This document shows, one piece after another, positions 39,162 to 48,883 of a stretch of DNA of 64,000 nt. The translations under genes and the position numbers were made by a program. Source of the stretch: an uncultured Nioella sp. (GTDB lineage Bacteria > Pseudomonadota > Alphaproteobacteria > Rhodobacterales > Rhodobacteraceae); NCBI GenBank assembly GCA_947498125.1, contig CANMJH010000001.1, forward strand, positions 372,001 through 436,000. The letters run 5' to 3'. Each line of letters starts with the position of its first letter. Position 1 is the first letter of the stretch. A model generated the notes under the pieces. It was not told the origin of the DNA. It searched no databases and was given only the letters and a program-made list of their open reading frames with translations.

Positions 39162-39291
39162 GAAATTAATGGGCTATGCCAGCACGACCAATGCTCAAAA
39201 CTTAGCATCTGCGCAGATGCTGCCCGCTGGCGCGTCTCAATGCGCACAGGGCCCGACAGGACCGGCAGACTCCATAAAGAAGGAAACGCAA

Positions 39292-40644
39292 ATGAACGTC
39301 CAAACGTCTATTTCTTCATTGACCCAAGCGCCGTCTCTTCCCGGCCCGAACGAAGGCTATATGCCGGGATGGGCCAACGACTTTGAGACAGAGGCGTTGC
39401 CGGGCGCGTTACCACAAGGCATGAACAGCCCACAGAAATGTAACTATGGGCTCTATGGCGAGCAATTGTCGGGAACTGCCTTTACGCAGCCGGGACCGGA
39501 ACGCACGTGGTGTTATCGTATCCGGCCTTCGGTAAAACACTCGCACCGCTACAGCAAAATCGATGTGCCGTATTGGAAATCCGCGCCAAATGTAGACCCG
39601 GATGTTCTTTCGCTTGGTCAATATCGCTGGAATCCGGTTCCCATTTCCGAAGGTCTGACCTGGATCACGGGGATGCGCACGATGACAACGGCAGGGGATG
39701 TAAACACCCAAGTCGGCATGGCCAGCCATGTATATCTGGTGACAGATTCGATGGTGGATTCGTATTTCTTTTCTGCTGATAGTGAATTGCTGGTTGTCCC
39801 GCAGGAAGGCCGTCTGCGCTTTTGCACCGAGCTTGGCATTATTGATATTGAGCCAAAAGAAATCGCTATCATCCCGCGTGGTCTGGTCTATCGGGTTGAA
39901 GTGCTCGAAGGTCCGTGCCGTGGCTTTGTTTGCGAAAACTATGGCCAGAAATTTGACTTGCCGGATCGTGGTCCGATCGGTGCAAATTGCATGGCGAACC
40001 CGCGTGACTTCAAAGTGCCAGTTGCGGCTTATGAAGATCGTGAAGTGCCGTCGACGGTCACGATCAAATGGTGTGGGCAATTCCATGAAACCAAGATCGA
40101 CCAATCGCCGCTCGATGTGGTGGCATGGCATGGCAATTACGCGCCGTATAAATATGATCTGCGCACCTATTGCCCTGTTGGCTCGATCCTGTTTGACCAT
40201 CCGGATCCGTCGATCTTCACCGTTTTGACCGCACCTTCCGGGCAACCCGGTACGGCAAATATCGATTTCGTCCTCTTCCGCGAGCGCTGGCTTGTGATGG
40301 AGGATACCTTCCGTCCGCCGTGGTATCACAAGAACATCATGTCTGAGATGATGGGCAACATTTACGGTCAGTATGACGCCAAACCTCAGGGATTTGTCCC
40401 CGGCGGGATCAGCCTGCATAACATGATGCTGCCCCACGGCCCCGATCGTGAGGCCTTTGAAAAAGCGTCAAATTCCAACCTAGGTCCGGATAAGCTGGAG
40501 AACACGATGTCATTCATGTTCGAAACACGCTTTCCGCAACATCTGACCAAGTTTGCGGGCCAAGAAGCCCCCTTGCAAGACGATTACATTGATTGCTGGG
40601 CTGATATGGAAAAGAAATTCGACGGCACGCCGGGTAAGAAATGA
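39292..40644 (+). CDS. hmgA: Homogentisate 1,2-dioxygenase
   Basis: A 450-residue Fe(II) dioxygenase opening homogentisate to maleylacetoacetate. The N-terminal [19 protein letters not shown] is typical. The iron ligands are visible as His and Glu in [18 protein letters not shown] and His in [15 protein letters not shown]. Start ATG 39292 has AAGGA eight bases upstream; the in-frame ATG at 39160 would add 44 residues unlike the family. Its stop overlaps maiA by four bases. Confidence 0.97.
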   Translation: MNVQTSISSLTQAPSLPGPNEGYMPGWANDFETEALPGALPQGMNSPQKCNYGLYGEQLSGTAFTQPGPERTWCYRIRPSVKHSHRYSKIDVPYWKSAPNVDPDVLSLGQYRWNPVPISEGLTWITGMRTMTTAGDVNTQVGMASHVYLVTDSMVDSYFFSADSELLVVPQEGRLRFCTELGIIDIEPKEIAIIPRGLVYRVEVLEGPCRGFVCENYGQKFDLPDRGPIGANCMANPRDFKVPVAAYEDREVPSTVTIKWCGQFHETKIDQSPLDVVAWHGNYAPYKYDLRTYCPVGSILFDHPDPSIFTVLTAPSGQPGTANIDFVLFRERWLVMEDTFRPPWYHKNIMSEMMGNIYGQYDAKPQGFVPGGISLHNMMLPHGPDREAFEKASNSNLGPDKLENTMSFMFETRFPQHLTKFAGQEAPLQDDYIDCWADMEKKFDGTPGKK

Positions 40645-41279
40645 AGCTGTATTCTTATTGGCGATCAACCACCACATATCGCGTCAGGGCGGCGCTAAAT
40701 CTGAAAGGCGTCGCCTATGACATGGAGCCTGTGGATTTGACTGCAGGTGTACAGCGTTCCGGCGACTACCGGGCGGTAAATCCAGCACAGGGCGTGCCTG
40801 CATTAGATTTGGGCGACGGCGTTATCCTGACGCAATCCATGGCGATCCTTGATTATCTAGAAGTCCGCTATCCTGAACCCGCGCTCTTGCCACAAGATCC
40901 GTTGATGCGCGCCAAGGTGCAGGCGGCGGCCCATGTCGTTGCTTTGGATATTCACCCGGTAAATAACCTGAGGGTCATCGGGCAACTTAAATCACGATTT
41001 GAAGCTGATACAGATCAAGTCCAGGACTGGATGCAGTATTGGATGAACGAAGGCTTTACTGCGCTAGAAGCGCTTTTGCCAAACCGGGATGGATTTGCCT
41101 TTGATGACACACCTGGTCTGGCCGATCTTTGTATTACGTCTCAGGTCTATAACGCCCGCCGGTGGGGCGTGGACCTAACCCAATTTCCCAAAATTGCGCG
41201 GATAGAGATGGCCTGTTTGGCTGTCCCGGCCATCGCCGACGCGCATCCTGACCAACAACCAGATGCGAAAGTTCACTGA
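40641..41279 (+). CDS. maiA: Maleylacetoacetate isomerase
   Basis: A 212-residue zeta-class glutathione transferase. The N-terminal [20 protein letters not shown] contains the glutathione-binding Ser/Thr/Arg cluster, and [12 protein letters not shown] the cis-Pro/Glu-Ser region equivalent (Gln-Ser). It isomerises maleylacetoacetate to fumarylacetoacetate using glutathione. It is coupled to both neighbours by overlapping stops and starts. Confidence 0.95.
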   Translation: MKLYSYWRSTTTYRVRAALNLKGVAYDMEPVDLTAGVQRSGDYRAVNPAQGVPALDLGDGVILTQSMAILDYLEVRYPEPALLPQDPLMRAKVQAAAHVVALDIHPVNNLRVIGQLKSRFEADTDQVQDWMQYWMNEGFTALEALLPNRDGFAFDDTPGLADLCITSQVYNARRWGVDLTQFPKIARIEMACLAVPAIADAHPDQQPDAKVH

Positions 41280-42535
41280 TGACATTGATGAAAAGCTGGG
41301 TCGACAGCGCAAATTCGTCCGAAACGCCGTTCCCTCTGAACAACTTGCCCTATGGAGTCTTTTCAACCGCGGCTGCGCCTGCGCGCTGCGGCGTTGCCAT
41401 TGGGGATCAAATTTTGGATGTCGAGGCATGTGAGCAAGCCGGCCTCATCTCGATGAACGGTGCGCTTTCTACCGCCAGTTGGAATGCTGTCATGGGGGCA
41501 GGGCAGGCTGCGTGGGCAGATTTGCGCGCGCGTTTGATCGAGATATTGGCCGCTGGCAGTTCCGATCAGGCCGCTGCGGCGCCTTTTTTGATCCCGCAAT
41601 CGGATGCCCAGATGCATATGCCGTTTGCAGTTTCGGAATACACGGATTTTTATGCTGGGCGCCATCACGCTGAAAATGTCGGTACGATGTTCCGTGGGGC
41701 AGAAAATGCGTTGCCGCCTAACTGGTTGCATATTCCGATTGGCTATAACGGACGGGCGTCTTCGGTGGTCTTATCGGGCACAGATGTGCGCCGGCCCTGG
41801 GGCCAGCTAAAAGGCCCCAATGACGACGTGCCACGGTTTGCCCCCTCGGCGCGGTTTGACATTGAGCTTGAGATGGGCGCAATCGTCGGCACGCCAACTC
41901 AAGGGCCGATCAGCGTCGATCAGGCGGATGCAAATATCTTTGGGTATGTCCTGCTGAACGATTGGTCTGCGCGTGATATCCAAGCATGGGAATACCAACC
42001 GCTTGGCCCGTTTCAGGCCAAAGCGACCGCCACTAGCATCAGCCCGTGGATTGTCACCGCCGCGGCGCTTGACCCGTTCCGGTGCATGACCCCGGCACGG
42101 GAGGTTGAGTTGCTTGACCACCTCAAGGATACGGGCCCAATGCTCTTTGACATTGAACTGGCGGTTACCCTTGCCCCAAAGGGCGAGGCGGCCAGCACCA
42201 TCGCGCGGACCAATTACAATGAGATGTATTACTCAGCAGCCCAGCAACTGGCCCACCACACCTCCTCGGGCTGTGCGATGAGGGTCGGTGATTTGTTGGG
42301 GTCTGGCACGATCTCGGGACCGGAAAAGAGCAACCGCGGATCGCTGCTTGAGATGAGCTGGGGCGGGAAAGAAGAGATCTTGCTGGAAAATGGCGGCGCA
42401 CGGCATTTCATCGAAGATGGTGATACGCTTACTTTGACGGGGGCTGCCAAGGGCGATGGCTACCAAATCGGGTTTGGCGATTGCGTGGGAACGGTGTTGC
42501 CAGCGCTGTCCGATCCGTATGGCGAGGCGTCCTAA
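41279..42535 (+). CDS. fahA: Fumarylacetoacetase
   Basis: A 418-residue hydrolase of the FAH superfamily. The N-terminal domain (PFPLNNLPYGVF) and the catalytic domain with DFYAGRHHAENVGTMFRG, FDIELEMGAIVG (metal-binding acids) and LLNDWSARDIQAWEYQPLGPF are characteristic. It cleaves fumarylacetoacetate to fumarate and acetoacetate. The acetoacetate can enter the acyl-CoA pathway. It overlaps the maiA stop by one base and is followed by a terminator. Confidence 0.97.
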   Translation: MTLMKSWVDSANSSETPFPLNNLPYGVFSTAAAPARCGVAIGDQILDVEACEQAGLISMNGALSTASWNAVMGAGQAAWADLRARLIEILAAGSSDQAAAAPFLIPQSDAQMHMPFAVSEYTDFYAGRHHAENVGTMFRGAENALPPNWLHIPIGYNGRASSVVLSGTDVRRPWGQLKGPNDDVPRFAPSARFDIELEMGAIVGTPTQGPISVDQADANIFGYVLLNDWSARDIQAWEYQPLGPFQAKATATSISPWIVTAAALDPFRCMTPAREVELLDHLKDTGPMLFDIELAVTLAPKGEAASTIARTNYNEMYYSAAQQLAHHTSSGCAMRVGDLLGSGTISGPEKSNRGSLLEMSWGGKEEILLENGGARHFIEDGDTLTLTGAAKGDGYQIGFGDCVGTVLPALSDPYGEAS

Positions 42536-42579
42536 ACCTCGTTTTGACATTGAAGGATTGCGCTCAAAGCGCGGTCCTA

Positions 42580-42628
42580 AGCGCAAGCGCGTCCGGTTCA
42601 TGCCGCACGGCTTGCGCTGTTTTTCTTT
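42580..42628 (+). terminator. Intrinsic terminator after fahA
   Basis: A perfect 9-bp stem AGCGCAAGC/GCTTGCGCT with a 21-base loop is followed by TGTTTTTCTTT-type sequence. A small GCGCT/AGCGC hairpin (42560-42572) precedes it. The remaining bases to 42746 are AT-rich and hold nothing clear. Confidence 0.8.
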
Positions 42629-42746
42629 GCGATGATTGGCACCGTTCTTACACAAGAACTATGCAATGCCGCGTAGTAACATCTTGACCTTAAAAGTGAT
42701 TATTGCCCATGCACTTTGGCGAATAGCAAAAAATTGCAAAAGCGCC

Positions 42747-44246
42747 CTACGGTTCGATCATCATGCAGACATATTTCATTTCCATGTAATCCTCTAAGCC
42801 GTATTTAGAACCCTCGCGTCCATTTCCCGACTGCTTGATGCCGCCAAAAGGGGCAAGTTCTGTCGAGATAAGGCCGGTGTTCACACCTACCATTCCAAAC
42901 TCCAACGCTTCAGCCACACGCCAGACCTTGGACAGGTCTTTGGCGTAGAAATACGATGCGAGGCCAAAGACAGTATCATTGGCAAGCTTGATCACATCTT
43001 CTTCGGTTTCAAACCTGAAAAGCGGGGCAACCGGGCCAAAGGTTTCGTCGCCTGCAATTTTCATGTCTTTCGTGACGCCAGTTAGCACTGTCGGCTCAAA
43101 GAATGTTCCGCCAAGGCCATGGCGTTGTCCTCCGAGAGTAACCTTGGCACCTTTTGCAACGGCATCTTGGATATGATCCTCGACTTTGGAAACCGCGGCC
43201 TCGCTGATTAAGGGGCCGGTTGTTACGCCGGATTCGAAACCATTGCCGACATGCATTTTTTGGACCGCTCTCACCAGTTTTTCAGCGAAAGCCTCATAGA
43301 CGCTGGACTGCACGTAAATGCGATTTGCGCATACGCAGGTCTGTCCGTTATTGCGGTATTTCGAGATCATCGCCCCCTCAACCGCTGCATCCAAATCTGC
43401 GTCATCGAACACAATAAAGGGCGCGTTTCCACCAAGCTCCATCGATGTCTTCATGACCTGATCTGCGGATTGCTTCATCAAGATACGCCCAACCGCAGTT
43501 GACCCGGTAAAGGTCAGCTTGCGAACCTTTTCATTTTGGCAGAATTCTTGCCCCACCACGGCGCTATTGGTTGATGTAACGATAGAAAACAGCCCCGCAG
43601 GCAATCCAGCCTCGTCGGCAAGCTTCGCCATTGCCAGTGCTGACAGCGGTGTTTCTGCTGCAGGTTTTGCGATGACAGCGCAGCCCGCTGCCAAGGCAGG
43701 GGCGACCTTGCGTGCGATCATCGCGTTTGGAAAGTTCCACGGCGTGATTGAGGCCACGACGCCAACGGGCTGTTTCCAAACCATAATGCGTTTGTCGGTT
43801 TGATGACCGGGGATCACATCCCCGTAGGCGCGTTTTGCCTCTTCTGCGAACCATTCGATATAGCTGGCGCCATAGAGGATTTCGCCTTTGGCTTCCTCAA
43901 GGGGTTTGCCCATCTCGGCGCAGAGGATTGCGCCAAGGTCGTCGATATGGGTAACCATAAGGTCAAACCAACGGCGCAGCACTGCGCTGCGATCTTTACC
44001 GGTTTTTGCCGCCCATGCCTTTTGAGACCGATAGGCTGCATCGATGGCTGCGGCGGTGTCCCGCTGCCCCATATTAGGCAAATGTGCCAGCTTTTCTTCG
44101 GTTGCCGGATCAATCACTTCAAAGAGATCAAGACCATTTGCCTGGGCGGCGTCAGCTGTCACCCATTGCCCGCCAATAAAACCTGCATTGATCAGAAGAT
44201 CTTTCCGCGTAAGGCGTTCTGCGAGGTTTATCGTGTCTTTTTTCAT
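42747..44246 (-). CDS. gabD: NAD(P)-dependent succinate-semialdehyde dehydrogenase
   Basis: A 499-residue ALDH of the succinic-semialdehyde group. Visible are [21 protein letters not shown], the catalytic Glu in [16 protein letters not shown], the catalytic Cys in [14 protein letters not shown], and the C-terminal [16 protein letters not shown]. Succinate-semialdehyde is the best-supported substrate from overall resemblance; glutarate semialdehyde is also possible. It is the last gene of the liv-ADH operon, 43 bp after the iron alcohol dehydrogenase. In that pairing it would oxidise the aldehyde made by the ADH to succinate. Confidence 0.92.
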   Translation of the reverse strand: MKKDTINLAERLTRKDLLINAGFIGGQWVTADAAQANGLDLFEVIDPATEEKLAHLPNMGQRDTAAAIDAAYRSQKAWAAKTGKDRSAVLRRWFDLMVTHIDDLGAILCAEMGKPLEEAKGEILYGASYIEWFAEEAKRAYGDVIPGHQTDKRIMVWKQPVGVVASITPWNFPNAMIARKVAPALAAGCAVIAKPAAETPLSALAMAKLADEAGLPAGLFSIVTSTNSAVVGQEFCQNEKVRKLTFTGSTAVGRILMKQSADQVMKTSMELGGNAPFIVFDDADLDAAVEGAMISKYRNNGQTCVCANRIYVQSSVYEAFAEKLVRAVQKMHVGNGFESGVTTGPLISEAAVSKVEDHIQDAVAKGAKVTLGGQRHGLGGTFFEPTVLTGVTKDMKIAGDETFGPVAPLFRFETEEDVIKLANDTVFGLASYFYAKDLSKVWRVAEALEFGMVGVNTGLISTELAPFGGIKQSGNGREGSKYGLEDYMEMKYVCMMIEP

Positions 44247-44289
44247 AGGTTTTTCTCACTTTCAAAGCCGTTGTCGGCCGATAAATGTC

Positions 44290-45462
44290 TCAAAGAGACA
44301 TCTCGTAGATTCGTGTCGCGTCTGCTTGGGTCACGTCGCGAGGGTTGTTGACCAGCAACCGGGTTTGTTTCATCGCGTGCTGGGCCAGTTTTGGAATATG
44401 GGATTTCTCTATGCCAACCTGTCTTAGGCCAGCCTCAAGGCCCAGATCGACATTCAATGCGCTGAGCCGGTCAATGAACGCTGCGGCAACGCCCTGGCTA
44501 CCTTGAGTGGTGTCGATGTCAGGAAATACCAGCGGTGCAAGATGGGCGTATTCTTCCGCGCATTTGGCCATGTTGAAAGTCATTACCCCTTTCAAGACAA
44601 GGGCGTTGGACAGGCCATGGGGAACATGGAAAAGGCTGCCAACCGGGTAGGCCAAAGCGTGCACGGCCGCGACCGGAGAATTGGCAAAAGCCTGCCCGGC
44701 CAATGTGGAACCCAAAAGCATCGCTTCACGCGCGCTTTGGTTTGTTCCGTCCTCAACCACCGACCGAATATTTGCGCCCAACAAGATCAAGGCTTTCTCG
44801 GCGAGCATTTTTGACAGCGGGTTGTTATTGGCACTGCGCGAGGTGAATGCCTCGATTGCGTGAACCATCGCATCGACGCCCGTTGCAGCCGTAATATGTG
44901 CCGGTAAGCCAAGGGTCAGACGGCCGTCCAAAAGCGCGATATCGGGCAAAATGATTGGCGACACGACGCCTTTTTTCTCTTCCGTGCCGGTGGTCAGGAT
45001 CGACACAGCGGTCACTTCAGAGCCGGTGCCTGCAGTTGTCGGAACCAAAATTAGTGGCAGCCTTTTGCCAGTCGCCTGATTGACGCCATACATCTCATCC
45101 AGCGGTTGATCGCTACAGGCAAGCAGAGCGATCATTTTGGCGACATCCATCGAACTGCCGCCGCCAAAGCCGATGACGCAGGCGGCGTTGGTACGCTTTG
45201 CGATCGAAACTGCCTCCAGAACGGTGGTGGCCTTAGGGTCCGCCTCGACGCCCTCAAAAAGGGTTACCTGATATCCGCTGCTGCGAAGGCTGGAAATTGC
45301 CTCGTCCGCCAGGCCAAGCGACATGATGCCCGGATCAGTGACAAAAAACACCTCTGCGCGGTCCGGTCCCAAAGGCAGGTCGCGGGCTACCTCTGCTAGT
45401 TTGCTGGCCAAACCCCATCCTTGCCGAATGGATGGGGTGGTGTTGAATACAAAGTCTTCCAT
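44290..45462 (-). CDS. Iron-containing alcohol dehydrogenase, candidate 4-hydroxybutyrate dehydrogenase
   Basis: A 390-residue group III (Fe) ADH. The NAD-binding GGGSSMDVAKMIA and PTTAGTGSEVTAVS are seen. The metal ligands lie in GVDAMVHAIEAF and in VHALAYPVGSLFHVPHGLSNAL. ATG 45462 is preceded by AAGG; a TTG at 45471 would overlap livF. It starts one base after the livF stop, so uptake and oxidation are coupled. Fe-ADH next to succinate-semialdehyde dehydrogenase is the arrangement of 4-hydroxybutyrate catabolism (compare attL/attK of Agrobacterium). The substrate is inferred. Confidence 0.88.
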   Translation of the reverse strand: MEDFVFNTTPSIRQGWGLASKLAEVARDLPLGPDRAEVFFVTDPGIMSLGLADEAISSLRSSGYQVTLFEGVEADPKATTVLEAVSIAKRTNAACVIGFGGGSSMDVAKMIALLACSDQPLDEMYGVNQATGKRLPLILVPTTAGTGSEVTAVSILTTGTEEKKGVVSPIILPDIALLDGRLTLGLPAHITAATGVDAMVHAIEAFTSRSANNNPLSKMLAEKALILLGANIRSVVEDGTNQSAREAMLLGSTLAGQAFANSPVAAVHALAYPVGSLFHVPHGLSNALVLKGVMTFNMAKCAEEYAHLAPLVFPDIDTTQGSQGVAAAFIDRLSALNVDLGLEAGLRQVGIEKSHIPKLAQHAMKQTRLLVNNPRDVTQADATRIYEMSL

Positions 45463-45463
45463 G

Positions 45464-46123
45464 TCACGCAACCTTTTGATTTGTCATCAGGCTGATCTGG
45501 CCGCGTTCAATGGTGTAGACGCGATCCACAACTTTTTCGGAATGCGAATAGTCAGATTCCGAGACCAAAACCGTCAACTTCTCAGACCGAAGATCTCCGA
45601 TCACTTCCATCAGTCGGGCGGCAAGCGCGGGGGCCACGCCTTCGAACGGTTCATCCAGCAAAAGCAAGTTCTTCCCGGCCACAAGTGCGCGCGCCAAGGC
45701 AACCAGTTTTTGCTGGCCCCCGCTGAGGGTCAGGGCCTTGCGTTCAGCGAAGCGGCCGATTTCGGGCATTAGGTCGTAGACCCATTTCAGGCGCTGCCGA
45801 TCAGCGTTGTTGGTTGCCCAAAGTGGCACCAGAATATTCTCTTCAACTGTGAAATTGGGAACCAGCCGCCGGTCCTCTGGCAGATAGCCAATGCCAAGCG
45901 CGGCCCGCTCGTGGCCTTTGGCGGCCAGAAGGTCGGTACTGTTAAAGCGGATTGAACCCTTTTCTGCCGGTAAAACCCCCATGATAGAGCGCATTAATGA
46001 TGTTTTTCCTGCCCCATTGCGTCCGATAAGTCCGCAACTTGTACCTGTCGGAATTTCAAGGCTGACATCGCGTAAAATAGGGACGCGTTGAATGGACAAA
46101 CTCACATTTTCTAACACCAGCAT
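45464..46123 (-). CDS. Branched-chain-amino-acid-type ABC transporter ATPase (LivF-like)
   Basis: A 219-residue ATPase with Walker A LIGRNGAGKTSLM, signature LSGGQQKLVALARAL and Walker B LLLDEPFEG. This is slightly shorter than LivF (about 235). It overlaps livG by one base and is followed after one base by the alcohol dehydrogenase gene. It powers the same importer as the LivG-like subunit. Confidence 0.92.
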   Translation of the reverse strand: MLVLENVSLSIQRVPILRDVSLEIPTGTSCGLIGRNGAGKTSLMRSIMGVLPAEKGSIRFNSTDLLAAKGHERAALGIGYLPEDRRLVPNFTVEENILVPLWATNNADRQRLKWVYDLMPEIGRFAERKALTLSGGQQKLVALARALVAGKNLLLLDEPFEGVAPALAARLMEVIGDLRSEKLTVLVSESDYSHSEKVVDRVYTIERGQISLMTNQKVA

Positions 46124-46914
46124 CAGTTCACTCCTTCCAGCGCGGAATCATTGGCCGAACCGCGATGCAGCTCGCTGCCAATGACAAACTCGCGTACTTT
46201 GTCATTCTGCAAGACGTTTCGGGTAGGGCCATCTGCAAGGATTGTGCCCTCGTAAAAAGCGACGCAGCGCGGCGAAAACGCTTCGACAATCTCCATGTCA
46301 TGCTCGATAAACAGGACCGCCGTTTTTGTTGATTTCAGCGCCGCGAGAAGGTTGCGCATAAAATCCATCTTTTCATCAGCACTGACCCCACTTGTGGGCT
46401 CGTCCAGGAAAAGCAAATCTGGCTCGGCCACGGTCGCCATTGCAATATCGACCAGCTTGCGCACGCCTTGCGGCAATGTTTGGATTTCCTGATCGGCATA
46501 TTGATCAATCGCGAAACGGCTCAGCAGGGCATGGGCTTCGGTTGCCAAAGATCGATCAATTGCAGGCCTGAAAATCACGGGTTTGTCGTGTTTGGCAATG
46601 GTCAGCGCGATCAGGATGTTATCAATAACCGGAAGCTCGGGAAAAAGCTGGGGGATCTGAAACGAGCGGCAGATTCCCATTCGGGTGATGTCGCGCGTCG
46701 CCTTGCCAGTGATGTCGCGCCCCCGATAGAGGATCTGCCCTGCCGTGGGCGTAAGGTGGCCCGTGACCATGTTCACGAAAGTGGTTTTCCCGGCCCCGTT
46801 GGAGCCGATGACACCCAGAACTTCGCCTTCGTTGATCGTGATGTTGATGTCAGATGCGGCCACAACCGCGCCAAAGGTTTTTTCAAGGTTTTTGGTTTCA
46901 AGAACTGTCGTCAT
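46123..46914 (-). CDS. Branched-chain-amino-acid-type ABC transporter ATPase (LivG-like)
   Basis: A 263-residue ATPase. Walker A is VIGSNGAGKTTFVN, the signature region is QTLPQGVRKLVDIAMA (a degenerate LSGGQ, as in many LivG proteins) and Walker B is DLLFLDEPTSG. A C-terminal extension after the D-loop ends SNDSALEGVN. I use ATG 46914 with GAGG upstream; the open frame runs back to 46956 without a ribosome-binding site. Confidence 0.92.
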   Translation of the reverse strand: MTTVLETKNLEKTFGAVVAASDINITINEGEVLGVIGSNGAGKTTFVNMVTGHLTPTAGQILYRGRDITGKATRDITRMGICRSFQIPQLFPELPVIDNILIALTIAKHDKPVIFRPAIDRSLATEAHALLSRFAIDQYADQEIQTLPQGVRKLVDIAMATVAEPDLLFLDEPTSGVSADEKMDFMRNLLAALKSTKTAVLFIEHDMEIVEAFSPRCVAFYEGTILADGPTRNVLQNDKVREFVIGSELHRGSANDSALEGVN

Positions 46915-46918
46915 TGCC

Positions 46919-47902
46919 TCATTCCCCTGCAATATTTTGTGGAAGATCATCGCCATCGCGGGTTTGCCGTTTCTTGCGGGCGAACAGTGACCACATGCCT
47001 TTTGGCAGGAAAACGATGGTCAACAACATCACGGTGCCAAGGATGGCCTGCCAGGTGTTTGGCGATAAATCGACGGCAAAGACACGCAGAATTTCAAGGA
47101 AGAACGTGCCCAGAAGCGGGGCAATGACATTTCCAGTTCCCGACAGGATCGAGATAAAAACGAAGTGCCCAGACGTGGTCCAGTTGGTCATTTCAGGATC
47201 GACATGCCCGATGGACAAGGCCCAAAGAACGCCCCCGATCGATGATACGGCCGCCGCCATCATATAAGTGATATGAATGGACTGATGCGCGGAACTGCCA
47301 AGATATTCTACTCGCAATTCGTTTTCGCGGATCGCTTCGTTTACGAACCCAACGGGGCTGCGCAAATAGCGGTTTAGCAACATCGCAATTGTAAGCACCG
47401 GGATGACAGTCGCAATATAGAGCGCGTTGCGGGCCATCTCGCCTTCAGGCAGCCAGCCAAGGTAGGTCGGCGCGGGCAAGTTAAATCCATCGGTGCTGCC
47501 CAGTTCTTCTGTACTGGTCAGAATGCCAAAAAGGATCATCGAGACGGCAAGGGTCAACATCGCAAAAAAGATGTCGCGATACCGGCGTAGCAGAAACCCA
47601 AGCGTGAATGAGATCACTAGGCTGACAAGGACGCCAATCAAAACCAGCAGGAAAATATCCGAGATGTTGAACATTCTGCCAGCAAGGCCTGCCGAATATC
47701 CGCCAACGCAGAAATAAAGGCCTTGACCGAAAGACACCAATCCCGCCCGCATTTGGATCATCACGCCAAGCGCGACAAGCCCGGTGCCAAGCGAAACCTG
47801 AACATAATTCAGCACCCATTGTGGCAAGACGAAGAGCATAGCAATCAAAAGCGGCATTCCAGCAAGCAATGCCAGCTCGGTTTTGTCGAAGAAGCGGGTC
47901 AT
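46919..47902 (-). CDS. Branched-chain-amino-acid-type ABC transporter permease (LivM-like)
   Basis: A 327-residue inner-membrane permease with about nine hydrophobic segments. The LivM loop appears as NEAIRENELRVEYLGSSAH (EAA-like contact), followed by GGVLWALSIGHVDPEMTNW. It forms the channel with the LivH-like protein, whose stop it overlaps by four bases. Confidence 0.92.
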   Translation of the reverse strand: MTRFFDKTELALLAGMPLLIAMLFVLPQWVLNYVQVSLGTGLVALGVMIQMRAGLVSFGQGLYFCVGGYSAGLAGRMFNISDIFLLVLIGVLVSLVISFTLGFLLRRYRDIFFAMLTLAVSMILFGILTSTEELGSTDGFNLPAPTYLGWLPEGEMARNALYIATVIPVLTIAMLLNRYLRSPVGFVNEAIRENELRVEYLGSSAHQSIHITYMMAAAVSSIGGVLWALSIGHVDPEMTNWTTSGHFVFISILSGTGNVIAPLLGTFFLEILRVFAVDLSPNTWQAILGTVMLLTIVFLPKGMWSLFARKKRQTRDGDDLPQNIAGE

Positions 47903-48795
47903 ATTTTTCTTCCTTGAGACAGAGCAAAGAGGCCGTAAGGTTTGACCGCAAGGATGGCGGCCATCACCAGATAGATCGAAAACAGCTCGGCTGGCGGGTA
48001 GATGTGAACGGATGCAGCGCGGGCCAGACCTACGATCAACGCCCCGATCATGGCACCGCCGATACTGCCCATTCCGCCGATGACGATGACGGCAAAGGCC
48101 ATAACGATGATCTCGGCGCTGATGCCGGGTTGGACTGATATTTCAGGTGCCGTTATCGCCCCGCCCAAAGCCCCAAGGGTTGCGCCAACGACGAATGTTA
48201 CGGTGAAGAACAGGGTGACATTGATGCCCAAAGCCGTGCTGATCTCGCGATCTTCAATCACCACCAAAAGCAGTTTGCCAGTCCGGGTCTTGTTCAGAAC
48301 AAGGAAAAGCGTAAGCCCAACCACTAGAGCGACGGCTACGATCATGAATTTGTAAACGGTGTAGGGAATGCCGAACACATCGATCGTTCCCAGAAAATAG
48401 GCGGGCTGATACGAGATGTAGGATTCAGTTCCCCAGATCAGTTTGGTGACATCCTCGAGGATAAGGAAGATCGCGTAGGTCACGAGGACCATCAGAACTT
48501 CGTCGCGGCCATACATGAATCTGAGGACGCCGCGTTCGATTAACAATCCTGATATGACACCGGCGATCAATGCCGCCGCGGGAATGATAAGATAGGTCAG
48601 GGCAATGGTATTGCCGGTCTGAGTGTATAGGCCGATCGCCCAAGCCGACGCATAAGCGCCGACGGCATAGAACCCGCCATGTGCGATGTTCAGGATGCGC
48701 ATAACCCCATAGATCAGGGTAAGGCCCACCGATGAAAGAAATAACCAGGCGGCAAAGCCCAGCCCGTCGACGGTTATAGCGACAGTGGTCAGCAT
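47899..48795 (-). CDS. Branched-chain-amino-acid-type ABC transporter permease (LivH-like)
   Basis: A 298-residue permease with about eight transmembrane segments. The N-terminal helix leads into LTLIYGVMRILNIAHGGFYAVGAY, the LivH hallmark. The contact loop is EDREISTALGINV, and a late glycine-rich VIGGMGSIGGAMIGALIVG follows. It is preceded by a stem-loop that separates it from the binding-protein gene. Confidence 0.92.
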   Translation of the reverse strand: MLTTVAITVDGLGFAAWLFLSSVGLTLIYGVMRILNIAHGGFYAVGAYASAWAIGLYTQTGNTIALTYLIIPAAALIAGVISGLLIERGVLRFMYGRDEVLMVLVTYAIFLILEDVTKLIWGTESYISYQPAYFLGTIDVFGIPYTVYKFMIVAVALVVGLTLFLVLNKTRTGKLLLVVIEDREISTALGINVTLFFTVTFVVGATLGALGGAITAPEISVQPGISAEIIVMAFAVIVIGGMGSIGGAMIGALIVGLARAASVHIYPPAELFSIYLVMAAILAVKPYGLFALSQGRKI

Positions 48796-48833
48796 AGAAT
48801 GCTCCAGCGTTAATCTTTGCTATTTGTAAGTCT

Positions 48834-48861
48834 CCCCCTCTGAGGCAGAGTTCAGAGGGGG
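48834..48861 (-). other. Intercistronic stem-loop between binding protein and LivH-like genes
   Basis: CCCCCTCTGA pairs perfectly with TCAGAGGGGG (10 bp) around an eight-base loop in the 88-bp gap. There is no T-run on the minus strand, so it should act as an mRNA stabiliser or partial attenuator. Confidence 0.7.
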
Positions 48862-48883
48862 AGGGGCTGCGGGTGTGAGAGGC

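Noticed and set aside
39409-40437. 342-codon open frame antisense to hmgA
   Set aside because: Mirrors the codon pattern of hmgA; sequence is His/Arg-rich and unlike any family.
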